A stretch of DNA of 64,000 nucleotides from Asanoa hainanensis (GCF_900188485.1 NZ_FZPH01000003.1:372001-436000), one strand, 5' to 3'. Counted from the first letter of the stretch, positions 16,211 through 25,017 are shown. Notes: generated by a model not told the origin, from the letters alone. Translations and numbers: made by a program.

Positions 16211-17791
16211 TTATGACGCTTCGGTGAGCGTCACGGTTGCGGTGTTCGACGAACCGTTTCGGGTGTAGGTCAGCTGCACCTGGTCACCGACCTTGTGCGA
16301 CTGCACCGCGGCCACGAGCTCGTCCGAGGTGTTGATCGCCTCGCCACCGAAGTTGGTCACGATGTCGCCCTGCTGGAGCCCGGCCTTGGCGGCCGCGCTG
16401 TTCTCGCTGACGGCGCTGATCAGCGCGCCGGTGCCCTGCTCGGTCTCGGTGACCGAGACGCCGAGCGCGGCGTGCGAGACCTTCTCACCGTTGCGCAGCG
16501 CGTTGGCGACCTGCTCGGCCTTGGCGCTCGGGATCGCGAAGCCCACGCCGATGCTGCCGTTGCCCTGGCCCGAGGTGGCGATCGCGGTGTTGATGCCGAT
16601 CACCTCGCCGTTGGTGTTGACCAGCGCGCCGCCCGAGTTGCCGGGGTTGATCGGCGCGTCGGTCTGCAGCAGGCCGGACAGCGACGTCGCGGTCGGCTGC
16701 TGGTTGGCGCCACCACCGAACGGGCTCTGCTGCTGGTCCTGCTCGGACTGGGTCCGGATGGTGCGGTCCTTGGCGCTGATGATGCCGGCGGTGACCGAGC
16801 CCTGCAGGCCCAGCGGGCTGCCCAGGGCCAGCACGGTGTCGCCGACCTGCACGCCCGCGCTGTCGCCGAACTTGGCCGGGCTCAGCCCCGACACGTTGTC
16901 GGCCTTGACGACCGCGAGGTCGCTCTTCGGGTCGGTGCCGACGACCTTGGCCGTGGCGCGCTTGCCGTTGTCGAAGACCACCGTGACCGAGCCGCCGCTG
17001 GCGCTGGCCACGACGTGGTTGTTGCTCAGCACGTAGCCGTCTTCGGTGAGCACCACGCCGGAGCCCTCGCCGCTGCCGGTGGTGATCGAGACGATGCTCG
17101 GCTCCACCTTCTGCGCGATCTCGGCGAGCGACGACCGGTTGACCACGGGCGCGGCGGCCGCACGGGCCCGCGCGTTGTCGGCGTCGTTGCCGTTGAGGGC
17201 GGCGCCGATCACGCCGCCGACCAGGCCGGCGCCGAGCAGCAGCACGAGCGCCACCGCCGCCGCGGCGATCCACCGGCCGACCTTGTTGGGCCGGCGCGGG
17301 CCGGGCGCGTGCTGCGGCCAGGGCTGACCGGGCGGCGGGCCGCCGGGGCCACCGGGGCCAACCCACGGGATCGGGGTGCCGTGCGGCTGGTGTGCCTGGT
17401 GGCCGGCCTGGGTGGGGTCGGCCGGAGCGCCGGGGTAACCGGCCTGGCCGTAGCCGCCGGTCGCCGGGTAGCTGTACTGCGGGTAGCCCGAACCGGCCTG
17501 CGGGTAGCCGGGCTGCGGGTAGTGCGCGGCGGGCTGCTGCCACGGGCTGCGGGCCGGCTCCACGGTGCCGCTGACCGGCTGGGGGTGGGCGGGGGTGCTC
17601 GGCTCGGCGTCGGCTGGACGCGCGTACTGGTCCGGGTCCGCCGGGGGCGAGTACTGCCCGGCCTCCGCGGGACGGGCGTACTGCTCGGTCGGCTGCTCGG
17701 CGCCGAACGGACGCGGCTCCGGCGTGGACGCGGACTCCGGTTCGGTGCCCCGCTCGCGATCGTGCCGGGGGTCGCTTTCGTGCTCGGTCAT
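16211..17791 (-). CDS. pepD: HtrA/DegP-like membrane-anchored serine protease
   Basis: The protein is 526 residues. A long cytoplasmic N terminus rich in Pro, Gln and Tyr (about 1-170) is followed by one transmembrane helix (about 175-198) and a trypsin-like domain. The triad is visible as NNHVV (His), SDLAVVK (Asp) and NPGNSGGAL (Ser). The C-terminal PDZ domain contains GLQQGDIVTNFGG. It should degrade or chaperone misfolded envelope proteins outside the membrane. The ATG has AAAGG 8 nt upstream, within the 3' end of the kinase gene 5 bp away. Order and content match M. tuberculosis mprA-mprB-pepD, the basis for the symbol. Confidence 0.85.
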   Translation of the reverse strand: MTEHESDPRHDRERGTEPESASTPEPRPFGAEQPTEQYARPAEAGQYSPPADPDQYARPADAEPSTPAHPQPVSGTVEPARSPWQQPAAHYPQPGYPQAGSGYPQYSYPATGGYGQAGYPGAPADPTQAGHQAHQPHGTPIPWVGPGGPGGPPPGQPWPQHAPGPRRPNKVGRWIAAAAVALVLLLGAGLVGGVIGAALNGNDADNARARAAAAPVVNRSSLAEIAQKVEPSIVSITTGSGEGSGVVLTEDGYVLSNNHVVASASGGSVTVVFDNGKRATAKVVGTDPKSDLAVVKADNVSGLSPAKFGDSAGVQVGDTVLALGSPLGLQGSVTAGIISAKDRTIRTQSEQDQQQSPFGGGANQQPTATSLSGLLQTDAPINPGNSGGALVNTNGEVIGINTAIATSGQGNGSIGVGFAIPSAKAEQVANALRNGEKVSHAALGVSVTETEQGTGALISAVSENSAAAKAGLQQGDIVTNFGGEAINTSDELVAAVQSHKVGDQVQLTYTRNGSSNTATVTLTEAS

Positions 17792-17796
17792 GACAT

Positions 17797-19413
17797 TTAC
17801 CTTTCCCCACCGCTCTGCGACGGGCCTGGGGCCGGGCTGAGCGTTGTCTGAGAGTGCCCGTTGGCGGCCGGGTCGGGGCCTGGGCCGTCCGCGTCGTCGT
17901 GGTCGTCCTCGCCGGTGGCCAGCGGCAACCGGACCCGGAACGTCGAGCCCTTGCCGGGCACGCTGTCGACCTCCACGCTGCCGCCATGCGCGCGGACCAG
18001 GGCGGCGACGATCGCCAGGCCCAGACCCGTGCTGTTGGCCTCGCGGTCGCGGCGGCGGGCGGCGTCGGCCCGGTAGAACCGCTCGAAGACGCGCTCGGCC
18101 TGCTCCGGTGGCAGACCCTGGCCGGTGTCGACCACCTCGACGATCGCCGAGCCGCCGTCGGAGCGCAGCCGCACAGTGATCTTGGCCGGCTGCGGCGTGT
18201 GGATGATCGCGTTGGTCAGCAGGTTGCCGAGCACCTGGCGCAGCCGGGCGTCGTCGGCCTGGACCACCAGCAGCCCGGCCCGCGGCGCGACCTCGATCGA
18301 GATGTCGCGGTCGGGCGCCATCGCCTGCGCGGCCTGCACCGCCTCGCTGGCCAGCACGCGCAGCTCGACCGGCGACAGCGAGAGCGGTCGTTCCCGGTCG
18401 AGGCGGGCGAGCAGCAACAGGTCCTCCACGAGAAGACCCATCCTGGCGGCCTCGTCCTCGATGCGGCGGACCAGCCGTGCGGTGTCCTCCAGCGAACCCG
18501 CGGCCGCACCCTGCCGGTAGAGCTCGGCGAAGCCGCGGATCGTGGTCAACGGCGTACGCAACTCGTGTGAGGCGTCCGCGACGAACTGCCGCATCCGTTC
18601 CTCGGACCGCAGGGCCCGCGCCTCCGACGCCTGTGCGGCGAACGCCGCGTCACGGGCGGCGGCCTCGGAGTCGGCCCGGGCCGCGAACGCGGTCTCGATC
18701 TGGGTCAGCATCGAGTTGAGGGCCCGGGACAGCCGGCCGAGCTCGGTCTTGGGTTCCTCGACGCCGGGTTCCGGGTCGGGAACCCGCTGGCTCAGGTCGC
18801 CGGCCGCGATCGCCACCGTGGTGCGCTCGATCTGCCGCAGTGGTTTGAGGTTGCTGCGGACTATCGCGGCGCCGACGGTCGCGAGCACGATCAGCACCGT
18901 GCCCCCGGCCAGGCCGTCGATCCAGAGCAACTGTTTGACGGTGTGGTCGACGTCGGAGAGGTTGAACCCGACCGCGACGATCGCGCTGCTGTCCTGCGGC
19001 TGCACCATCAGGACGCGCCATCGGGCCTGGCTGCCGATCGCCTTGACCGTGAACGGGTCGTTGTGGTGCTGGCGCAGCGACTGCTGCAGCCCCTGGTAGT
19101 TCTGCGGCAGGTCCGGCCCGTCCGGGGTGAACAGCTGGCTGGGCTTGCTGCTCAGGTCGTTGAGGGTCGGCTGCGCCGGGGTGGAGGCCACGGCGAACGC
19201 ATTGTCGCCGACCGCGAACTGGATGTTGTCGCGGAGCAGCGCCTGCACGTTGTTGTTGAGGCTGCGCAGGTTGCCGTCGACCTGGTCGAGCAGGTAGTTG
19301 CGCAGGAAGAAGGTGCTGGCCGCACCGATCACCAACAGGGCGGCCGTGACCAGCGCCAGCACGGCGGCGACGAGTTTGACGCGCAGCGGGGTGCCACGCA
19401 GGGGAGCCAGCAT
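17797..19413 (-). CDS. mprB: Envelope-stress sensor histidine kinase (MprB-like)
   Basis: This 538-residue kinase has a transmembrane helix near the N terminus (about 10-35), an extracellular sensor of about 130 residues, and a second helix near 165-190. HAMP (about 190-245), HisKA with HELRTPLTTIRG, and a HATPase domain (N-box NLLTNAIIHTP, G1 VVDTGQGLP, G2 STGLGLAIV) follow. It ends with a disordered Asp/Pro/Ser tail. It is the middle gene of a response regulator-kinase-protease operon, with gaps of 11 bp and 5 bp. By analogy with MprB it would sense envelope stress and be linked to the protease; the symbol rests on gene order as well as domain layout. Confidence 0.82.
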   Translation of the reverse strand: MLAPLRGTPLRVKLVAAVLALVTAALLVIGAASTFFLRNYLLDQVDGNLRSLNNNVQALLRDNIQFAVGDNAFAVASTPAQPTLNDLSSKPSQLFTPDGPDLPQNYQGLQQSLRQHHNDPFTVKAIGSQARWRVLMVQPQDSSAIVAVGFNLSDVDHTVKQLLWIDGLAGGTVLIVLATVGAAIVRSNLKPLRQIERTTVAIAAGDLSQRVPDPEPGVEEPKTELGRLSRALNSMLTQIETAFAARADSEAAARDAAFAAQASEARALRSEERMRQFVADASHELRTPLTTIRGFAELYRQGAAAGSLEDTARLVRRIEDEAARMGLLVEDLLLLARLDRERPLSLSPVELRVLASEAVQAAQAMAPDRDISIEVAPRAGLLVVQADDARLRQVLGNLLTNAIIHTPQPAKITVRLRSDGGSAIVEVVDTGQGLPPEQAERVFERFYRADAARRRDREANSTGLGLAIVAALVRAHGGSVEVDSVPGKGSTFRVRLPLATGEDDHDDADGPGPDPAANGHSQTTLSPAPGPSQSGGER

Positions 19414-19424
19414 CGGCGCCCCGG

Positions 19425-20138
19425 TCAGGCCGTCGGTTTGCGCAGGACGTATCCGACGCCACGCAGGGTGTGGATCAGCCGCGGCTGGCCGTTGTCGATC
19501 TTGCGACGCAGGTAGGAGATGTAGCTCTCCACGATGTTGTCGTCGCCGCGGAAGTCGTAGTTCCAGACGTGATCGAGGATCTGCGCCTTGGAGAGCACCC
19601 GGTTGGCGTTGAGCATCAGATAGCGGAGCAGTTTGAACTCGGTGGGGGAAAGCTGGACCCGCGCGCCGGCGCGGTAGACCTCGTGGGTCTCCTCGTCGAG
19701 CTCGAGGTCGGCGAACGTGAGCCGGGAGGTGCTCTGGTCACCGGAGGTGGTGCGGCGCAGCACCGCCCGGATGCGGGCGGTCAGCTCCTCGAGGCTGAAC
19801 GGCTTGGTGACGTAGTCGTCGCCGCCCAGGGTCAGGCCGCGGATCTTGTCGTCGGTGGCGTCGCGGGCGGTCAGGAACACCACGGGGGTACGGGTGCCGC
19901 CTTCGCGCATCAGCCTTATCACCTCGAAGCCGTCGAGGTCCGGGAGCATCACGTCGAGGACGACCAGGTCGGGCCGGCGATCCTTGGCGGCGCTGACGGC
20001 GGAGCTGCCGCTCGTCGCGGTGCTCACCTCGAAGCCGGCGAACTTCAAGCTGGCGGAGAGCAGCTCGAGGATGTTCGGGTCGTCTTCGACGACAAGCAGT
20101 CTCGCCTCGGTCTGTGGAGCGGCCATGACACCCATCAT
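19425..20138 (-). CDS. mprA: OmpR-family response regulator (MprA-like)
   Basis: The 237-residue regulator has a receiver domain (VVEDDPNILE, phosphoacceptor in VVLDVMLPDLDG, Lys in YVTKPFS) and a C-terminal winged helix (LSPTEFKLLRYL, DNIVESYISYLRRK, TLRGVGYVLR). It is the first gene of the operon with the kinase and HtrA protease. Three ATG codons at 20138, 20135 and 20126 compete. None has a strong Shine-Dalgarno, and the shortest form gives 233 residues. The 64-bp gap to the PadR gene must contain the operon promoter. The symbol is based on mprA-mprB-pepD order; other OmpR regulators with similar domains exist. Confidence 0.85.
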   Translation of the reverse strand: MMGVMAAPQTEARLLVVEDDPNILELLSASLKFAGFEVSTATSGSSAVSAAKDRRPDLVVLDVMLPDLDGFEVIRLMREGGTRTPVVFLTARDATDDKIRGLTLGGDDYVTKPFSLEELTARIRAVLRRTTSGDQSTSRLTFADLELDEETHEVYRAGARVQLSPTEFKLLRYLMLNANRVLSKAQILDHVWNYDFRGDDNIVESYISYLRRKIDNGQPRLIHTLRGVGYVLRKPTA

Positions 20139-20202
20139 TAACCCGTACGCTGTGTCGCCGCTGGATTGAACCTGAAAGTCCGCTGTGCGCGCTGAGCGGT
20201 TT

Positions 20203-20802
20203 CTACCGTTGCATCCGGCGCAGTCCGTCGAGTACTCCGTCGAGCAGTCTGGACGCCGTGCGCAGCTGGTCGTCGCTGAACCGCCCACGGCGGACCAGCG
20301 CACGCACCTCGTCCGAGAACGCCACCAACCGCCGGTCGAAGTCGGCCTGCGGGTCGGTGCCCGGCGGGGACGGGCGCCCCCCGAGCTGGACGTCGACCAC
20401 CCACGAGGTGCCCCGCCGGGTCTGCCGGGCCGCCTCGCGCAGCTCGCGCTTGAGGTCGCGGGCCGAGCCGTGCACCTCGGCCTGGATCTCCGCGGCCAGG
20501 TCGGCGACGGACGCGTTGATGTCCTTCTCCAGCGTCTCCAGCTCGCCGGCCCGTTGGCGCAGCTCCGAGCGGCCGTCGTCGGTGATCGAGTACGTCTTGC
20601 GCCCGCCCGCCGCGGTGTGGGTGACCAGGCCCTCGCTCTCCATCCGGGCCAACCGCGGATAGATGGTGCCGGCGCTGGGCGCGTACGTGCCGTGGAACCG
20701 GTCGGCCAGCAGCCGGATCAGCTCGTAGCCGTGCTTCGGGCCGTCGTCGAGCAGCTTGAGCAGGTAGAGACGCAACCGCCCATGGCTGAACACGGCCGTC
20801 AT
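20203..20802 (-). CDS. PadR-family transcriptional regulator
   Basis: This 199-residue protein has the PadR winged helix at residues 5-85 (LRLYLLKLLDDGPKHGYEL, SAGTIYPRLARMESEGLV, RKTYSITDDGR) and a long helical C terminus that would form the dimerisation arms. Its ATG overlaps the stop of the upstream DUF4097 gene (ATGA, 20799-20802). The pair is co-transcribed, as is usual for PadR regulators and the envelope proteins they control. A direct-repeat motif upstream of the pair is a possible binding site. Confidence 0.88.
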   Translation of the reverse strand: MTAVFSHGRLRLYLLKLLDDGPKHGYELIRLLADRFHGTYAPSAGTIYPRLARMESEGLVTHTAAGGRKTYSITDDGRSELRQRAGELETLEKDINASVADLAAEIQAEVHGSARDLKRELREAARQTRRGTSWVVDVQLGGRPSPPGTDPQADFDRRLVAFSDEVRALVRRGRFSDDQLRTASRLLDGVLDGLRRMQR

Positions 20803-21632
20803 TCCGGCGTCTCCCCTCCGTCGTCGACCGGGCGCGCCAGCAACGCGATGCTGCCGGAAACGGTCGTGGCCCAGAGTTTGCCGGTTCCGCCGCCGAGATG
20901 GCCGCGCCGATGCTGCGACGAGCCGTGTCGTTCGACGGCCAACCGCGGGAACGCGCTGGTGATCTGGCCGGACTGGGTGTGCAGGTCGACGGCCAGGTCG
21001 GCGTCTTCGCGGACCCGGACGGTGACGCTGCCGGAGGTGGCGTGCAGCCGGAGCTCGCGGTGGTGCGGGTTGTCGAGATCACAGGTGACCGAGCCGGAGA
21101 CCGTCGACATCTCGACCCGGTCCGCCGCACTGTCGGCGAGCACGAGCTCACCGGAGACCGTCTTGAGTGTCAGGTCACCGTCGACGCCCAGGGCCTCGAC
21201 CGGGCCCGAGACGAGCTTGGCGCGGGTCCGGCCACCCAAACCCATCAGCGTGACCCGGCCCGAGGTGACGTCGACGTCGGTGTCGGTGCGCAAGCCGGCG
21301 ACGACCACGGCGCCGTCGACCAACCGCACGTAGGCGCCGGTGGCGCGGGGCACGCTGATCGAGACCTCGACCCGGAAGCGGCGGCGGAGCTGCCCGATCC
21401 ACCACAACACGCCGGGAAAGCGGGGCATCTTGTGGTGCCGGATCACGAGGGTACGGTCGACCACCTCGACGATCACCGGGGTGCGGCCGGCCCGGGTGAT
21501 GTCGACCCGCGCCGGACCGTCGTCGGCGCCGACCAGGTTGACCCGGCCGGAGACCAGGTTGACGTCGACCCGGTCGACGGACGCGTCGATGTCGAGCCGC
21601 CGCGGCTCTTCCACGGTCCAGGCATTGGACAC
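20799..21632 (-). CDS. DUF4097 beta-strand repeat protein
   Basis: The 277-residue protein is made of repeating short beta strands (VNLVSGRVNLVG, DVDVTSGRVTLMG, LKTVSGELVLAD, MSTVSGSVTCD, HATSGSVTVRV, TVSGSIALLA). This is the right-handed beta-helix pattern of DUF4097 proteins. There is no signal peptide or transmembrane segment. It starts with GTG at 21632, with GGGAGGTG 5 nt upstream; an ATG 10 codons earlier lacks spacing. DUF4097 genes are commonly paired with PadR regulators, as here. The molecular role of the family is not established. Confidence 0.82.
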   Translation of the reverse strand: MSNAWTVEEPRRLDIDASVDRVDVNLVSGRVNLVGADDGPARVDITRAGRTPVIVEVVDRTLVIRHHKMPRFPGVLWWIGQLRRRFRVEVSISVPRATGAYVRLVDGAVVVAGLRTDTDVDVTSGRVTLMGLGGRTRAKLVSGPVEALGVDGDLTLKTVSGELVLADSAADRVEMSTVSGSVTCDLDNPHHRELRLHATSGSVTVRVREDADLAVDLHTQSGQITSAFPRLAVERHGSSQHRRGHLGGGTGKLWATTVSGSIALLARPVDDGGETPE

Positions 21633-21658
21633 GGGCTCACCTCCCGAAAGCCGCTTGA

Positions 21659-21684
21659 GCATATCGCGATGTATCGCGTCATGC
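21659..21684 (-). promoter_or_regulatory. Possible PadR operator
   Basis: TATCGCG occurs twice as a direct repeat (21662-21668 and 21672-21678), exactly one helical turn apart. It is flanked by GCAT (21659-21662) and ATGC (21681-21684) as an outer inverted repeat. It lies about 30-50 nt upstream of the DUF4097-padR start, in the 73-bp gap to the next gene. Confidence 0.4.
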
Positions 21685-21705
21685 CAGCGGCTCTGGAGGC
21701 GGGGT

Positions 21706-22545
21706 TTACGCGGCTAGCGCCACCGGGATCGGGAGCGGGGTCTCCTCGACGGGGACGACCGGGACGGGGACGAAGACCGGCGTGCCGACGGCGGCCTGGG
21801 CCACCCGGGCCAGTGCCCGGCGGGACGCCGCGGGCTCCGGGTGCAGGGCCGGCGCGACGGAGACCGACGCGACCGGGGCGCGCAGCGCGAGCACTCGGCG
21901 GACCGACGACCAGAGTGTCTCGTCGCCGATGAACGATGCGGCCGGGCCGCCGTACCGCAGGGTCACCGGAACGATCGGCACTCCGGCGTCGATGGCGGCC
22001 TGGAACATCGCCGGGCGGAACGGCCCGACCCCCTCGCCGCAACCGGTCGTGCCTTCCGGGAAGACCGTGACCACGGCACCCGCGCGCAGCGCCGCGGCCA
22101 CGTCGGCGACCGTGTCCGGCAGCGTCTTCGGCCGGGCCCGGTCGATGAAGATCGTGCCGCCGGACGCCGCCAGCGCGCCGAACAGCGGCCACTGCCGGAC
22201 CTCGACCTTGGCCAACATCCGGCCGGGCGCGACCGCGAGCAGCGCGACGATGTCCAGCCAGGACACATGGTTGGCGACCACCAGGGATCCGCCGCGGGGC
22301 AGGCGACCACGTAGCCGCAGCCGCACCCCGAGCGCCGCCAGCGTCGCCCGACCCCAGGCCTTGGCGGCCCGGTCCCGGCCCCGCTCGGTGAGCAGCGGAA
22401 GCACCGGCACCAGCAGGGCGCCGAAGACCAGCGCGCCCATCAGCCGGACGAACCGCAGCACCTGGATCGCCGCTGGCGCCTCGGCCGGCCCGTCGGTGTC
22501 GAGGCAGTCGGTGCCGCAGTCGTTCTGCGGCCGCCACAGGCTCAC
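21706..22545 (-). CDS. 1-acyl-sn-glycerol-3-phosphate / lyso-lipid acyltransferase (OlsA-like)
   Basis: This 279-residue LPLAT protein has an N-terminal hydrophobic segment (about 30-55), the catalytic NHVSWLD (HX4D) motif near 93, an FPEGTT acceptor motif near 165 and VPVTLRYGG near 195. Its GTG at 22545 overlaps the stop of the upstream GNAT-like gene (GTGA, 22542-22545), and GGGAG lies 7 nt upstream. Pairing with an OlsB-like N-acyltransferase suggests it adds the second acyl chain to lyso-ornithine lipid. Conventional phosphatidic acid synthesis is the alternative. Confidence 0.8.
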   Translation of the reverse strand: MSLWRPQNDCGTDCLDTDGPAEAPAAIQVLRFVRLMGALVFGALLVPVLPLLTERGRDRAAKAWGRATLAALGVRLRLRGRLPRGGSLVVANHVSWLDIVALLAVAPGRMLAKVEVRQWPLFGALAASGGTIFIDRARPKTLPDTVADVAAALRAGAVVTVFPEGTTGCGEGVGPFRPAMFQAAIDAGVPIVPVTLRYGGPAASFIGDETLWSSVRRVLALRAPVASVSVAPALHPEPAASRRALARVAQAAVGTPVFVPVPVVPVEETPLPIPVALAA

Positions 22546-23273
22546 TGGTCGACTCCCAAGAAGTGCCGCAGGTAGCGGGGGTCGATCCGGTCGAGGGAGA
22601 GCAGCACGTAGAGGTCGGCGCAGTCGAAGTCCGGGTCGTACGCCGGCTCGCCGCAGACCCACGCACCCAGCCGCAGGTAGCCGCGCAGCAGCGGCGGCAT
22701 GGCCGCGTTCGAGATCGCCTCGGCCGCCGGGACCTCCCACGGGTGCCGCGGGACGACGCGCATCCGGGGCGGGGAGATGTGCTTGGTGCGCACCCGCTCC
22801 CAGACGCCGGCGGCCTGGCCGCCACCGTCGTCGAGCGGGATGGAGGCGCAGCCGCCCAGCCACCGCTTGTTGTGCAGGTGGAGGTAGCGGGCGATGCCGG
22901 CCCACATCAGGTTGATCACCGCGCCGGAGCGGTGCTCCGGAGCGACGCACGAGCGACCCGTCTCCACGAGGGCGTCGCGCAGCGGGTCGAGAGCGGACAG
23001 GTCGAACTCGGTGTCGCCGTAGCGGCTGGTCGTCCGCCCGGGCAACAGCATCCGGTAGGTGCCGACGATCGCGCCGGACTTGTCGTCGCGGACGATCAGG
23101 TGGTCACAGGCCTCGTCGAACTCGTCGACGTCGTGGCCGGGGACCGTGGTGTGCAGGGTCGCGCCCAGCTCCTCGGCGAACACCTGGTAGCGCAGCCGTT
23201 GGGCGGCGGCCACCTGCTGCGCGTCGTCCGCGATCAGCAGGGTGTAGCCGCCGGTCCTGGTCAGGAGGTCCAT
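22542..23273 (-). CDS. Amino-acid N-acyltransferase of the OlsB / acyl-homoserine-lactone-synthase-like fold
   Basis: The 243-residue protein has the GNAT-related signature of OlsB proteins: RLRYQVFAEELG near residue 28, CDHLIVRDD near 77, VGTYRMLLP near 90, SCVAPEHRSGAVINLMW near 130 and GCASIPLDD near 165. OlsB transfers a 3-hydroxyacyl chain from acyl carrier protein to ornithine, the first step of ornithine-lipid synthesis. Coupling to an OlsA-like acyltransferase supports this, but substrate identity is inferred. The ATG has no clear Shine-Dalgarno. The gene is divergent from the hotdog-like gene across 105 bp. Confidence 0.75.
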   Translation of the reverse strand: MDLLTRTGGYTLLIADDAQQVAAAQRLRYQVFAEELGATLHTTVPGHDVDEFDEACDHLIVRDDKSGAIVGTYRMLLPGRTTSRYGDTEFDLSALDPLRDALVETGRSCVAPEHRSGAVINLMWAGIARYLHLHNKRWLGGCASIPLDDGGGQAAGVWERVRTKHISPPRMRVVPRHPWEVPAAEAISNAAMPPLLRGYLRLGAWVCGEPAYDPDFDCADLYVLLSLDRIDPRYLRHFLGVDQ

Positions 23274-23378
23274 GCGTTCTGTGTAAGTGTGCCGGCTACC
23301 ACACGCGTGTCGGAGAACAGGTGCGGGGATGTCGATTACGTGAACGCCGGACCTCGGCGCCTGTGGGAAGGTGTGCAG

Positions 23379-24038
23379 GTGAACAGCCGTTCGATGGTCA
23401 TCGCCAGCCGGTTCAACGGTCCGCCGGGCACCGGCAACGGCGGCTACTCCGCGGGCACCTTCGCCGCCCTGGTGCACGGCGCCGGCGTCCCCGAGGTCAC
23501 GCTGCTCAAGCCGCCCCCGCTGAACGTGCGGCTGGCCGCCGACGGCAGCGACGTGGTCGACCCCGACGGCCAGGTGATCGCGACGGCGCGCGCGGTGCCG
23601 GCGTTCGAGCCCGTCGCGCCGCGCGTCACGATCGAGGCCGCGACCGACGCCGCCACCCGCTACGCCGGTTTCACCGAACACCCGTTCCCGACCTGCTACG
23701 TCTGCGGGCCGGAACGCGCCGACGGGCTGCGGATCTTTCCCGGGCCGGTCGACGGCGTGGTCGCGGCGCCGTTCACGGCGCCCGCCGAGGTGACCACCGA
23801 GACGGTCTGGTCGGCTTTGGACTGCCCCGGCGGCTGGTCGGTGCTCAGCCCCGGCCGGGCGTACGTGCTGGGCCGGATGGCCACGGTGATCACCGAGCCG
23901 CCCGCGCCCGGCAGCGAGTCCGTCGTGGTCGGCATGCTGTCCGGCACCGAGGGCCGCAAGGCCGCGGTGCACTCCGCGCTGTACGACCGCGACGGCCGGC
24001 TGCTGGCCCACGCCAGAGCCACCTGGCTGGCGATTTGA
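23379..24038 (+). CDS. Hotdog-fold thioesterase-like protein
   Basis: This 219-residue protein has an N-terminal GPPGTGNGGYSAG segment typical of double-hotdog proteins. A central TCYVCGPERADGLRIF motif resembles the CFVCG-x-GL element of PaaI/THEM4-like thioesterases. The C-terminal half contains WSALDCPGGW and ends with strands compatible with a second hotdog. It probably hydrolyses or binds an acyl-CoA; the substrate is unknown. The GTG at 23379 is chosen for GAAGG 7 nt upstream; an ATG five codons later is the alternative. It is divergent from the OlsB-like gene. Confidence 0.7.
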   Translation: MNSRSMVIASRFNGPPGTGNGGYSAGTFAALVHGAGVPEVTLLKPPPLNVRLAADGSDVVDPDGQVIATARAVPAFEPVAPRVTIEAATDAATRYAGFTEHPFPTCYVCGPERADGLRIFPGPVDGVVAAPFTAPAEVTTETVWSALDCPGGWSVLSPGRAYVLGRMATVITEPPAPGSESVVVGMLSGTEGRKAAVHSALYDRDGRLLAHARATWLAI

Positions 24039-24102
24039 GGGCAACATTCGTCCTACCCCGCCGGTAGGGTGTGCGGCGACGTCACCCGGGGAAAGGAGCG
24101 AG

Positions 24103-25017
24103 ATGTCCGACGGCGAGATAGTTGTCTCCGGTCTCACCAAGCGCTACAAGACACTGCTGGCCGTCGACGGGCTCTCGTTCAGCGTCCGACCGGGCCGGGT
24201 GACCGGCTTCCTCGGTCCCAACGGCGCGGGCAAGACGACCACGCTGCGCATGCTGCTCAACCTCGTGACGCCGACGTCCGGCTCGGCCACGATCGGCGGC
24301 AGCCGCTACGCCGACCTGCGCGACCCGCTGCGCACGGTGGGCGCCGTGCTCGAGGCGTCCAGCGCGCACAAGGGCCGCACGGGCATCAACCACCTGCGGG
24401 TCATCTGCGCGGCGGCGGGCCTGCCGAAGAAGCGGGCCGACGAGGTGCTCGAGCTGGTCGGCCTCACCCCGGCCGCCAAGCGCAAGTTCAAGGGCTACTC
24501 GCTCGGCATGCGCCAGCGGCTCGGCATCGCGGCCGCGATGCTCGGCGACCCGCGGGTGCTGATCCTCGACGAGCCGGCCAACGGCCTCGACCCCGAGGGC
24601 ATCCGCTGGATGCGCGGCCTGCTCCAGGGCCTCGCCCGCGAGGGTCGCACCGTGCTGGTCTCCAGCCACCTGCTCTCCGAGATGGAGCTGCTGGCCGACG
24701 ACGTCGTGATCATCGCCAACGGCAAGCTGCTCCGGCAGGGCCCGATGGGTGAGGTCGTCACCTCGATGACCACCACCGCCCACGTCCGGGTCCGCACCCC
24801 GCAGGCCGACGGGCTGACCGCGGCACTCAGCGGTCTGCCCGGCGCCACCATCACCCCCCGCGGCGACAACACGCTGCTGGTCACGGGCGTCGAGGCGCCC
24901 GCGATCGGCAAGGCGGCACTGGCCGCCGGGGTCGAGCTGCACGAGCTGACCCCCGAACGCCCCGACCTCGAGGGCGTCTTCCTGGAGCTCACGGCCGGAA
25001 AGGCGGGCATCCGATGA
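24103..25017 (+). CDS. ABC-2 type exporter ATPase
   Basis: The 304-residue ATPase has Walker A GPNGAGKTTT, Q-loop EASSAHKG, signature YSLGMRQRLGIAAAML, Walker B VLILDEPANGLDPEG and switch SSHLLSEME. A C-terminal accessory region (about 220-304) is typical of antibiotic/lantibiotic or bacitracin-type exporters. GGAAAGGAG lies 4 nt before the ATG. The stop overlaps the permease start (ATGA, 25014-25017), so the two form one transporter. The substrate is unknown. Confidence 0.88.
   Translation: MSDGEIVVSGLTKRYKTLLAVDGLSFSVRPGRVTGFLGPNGAGKTTTLRMLLNLVTPTSGSATIGGSRYADLRDPLRTVGAVLEASSAHKGRTGINHLRVICAAAGLPKKRADEVLELVGLTPAAKRKFKGYSLGMRQRLGIAAAMLGDPRVLILDEPANGLDPEGIRWMRGLLQGLAREGRTVLVSSHLLSEMELLADDVVIIANGKLLRQGPMGEVVTSMTTTAHVRVRTPQADGLTAALSGLPGATITPRGDNTLLVTGVEAPAIGKAALAAGVELHELTPERPDLEGVFLELTAGKAGIR

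Noticed and set aside
22951-24140. Long minus-strand frame extending the OlsB-like gene upstream
   Set aside because: It crosses the divergent promoter and the hotdog gene in antisense; the OlsB-like domain starts at the ATG at 23273.
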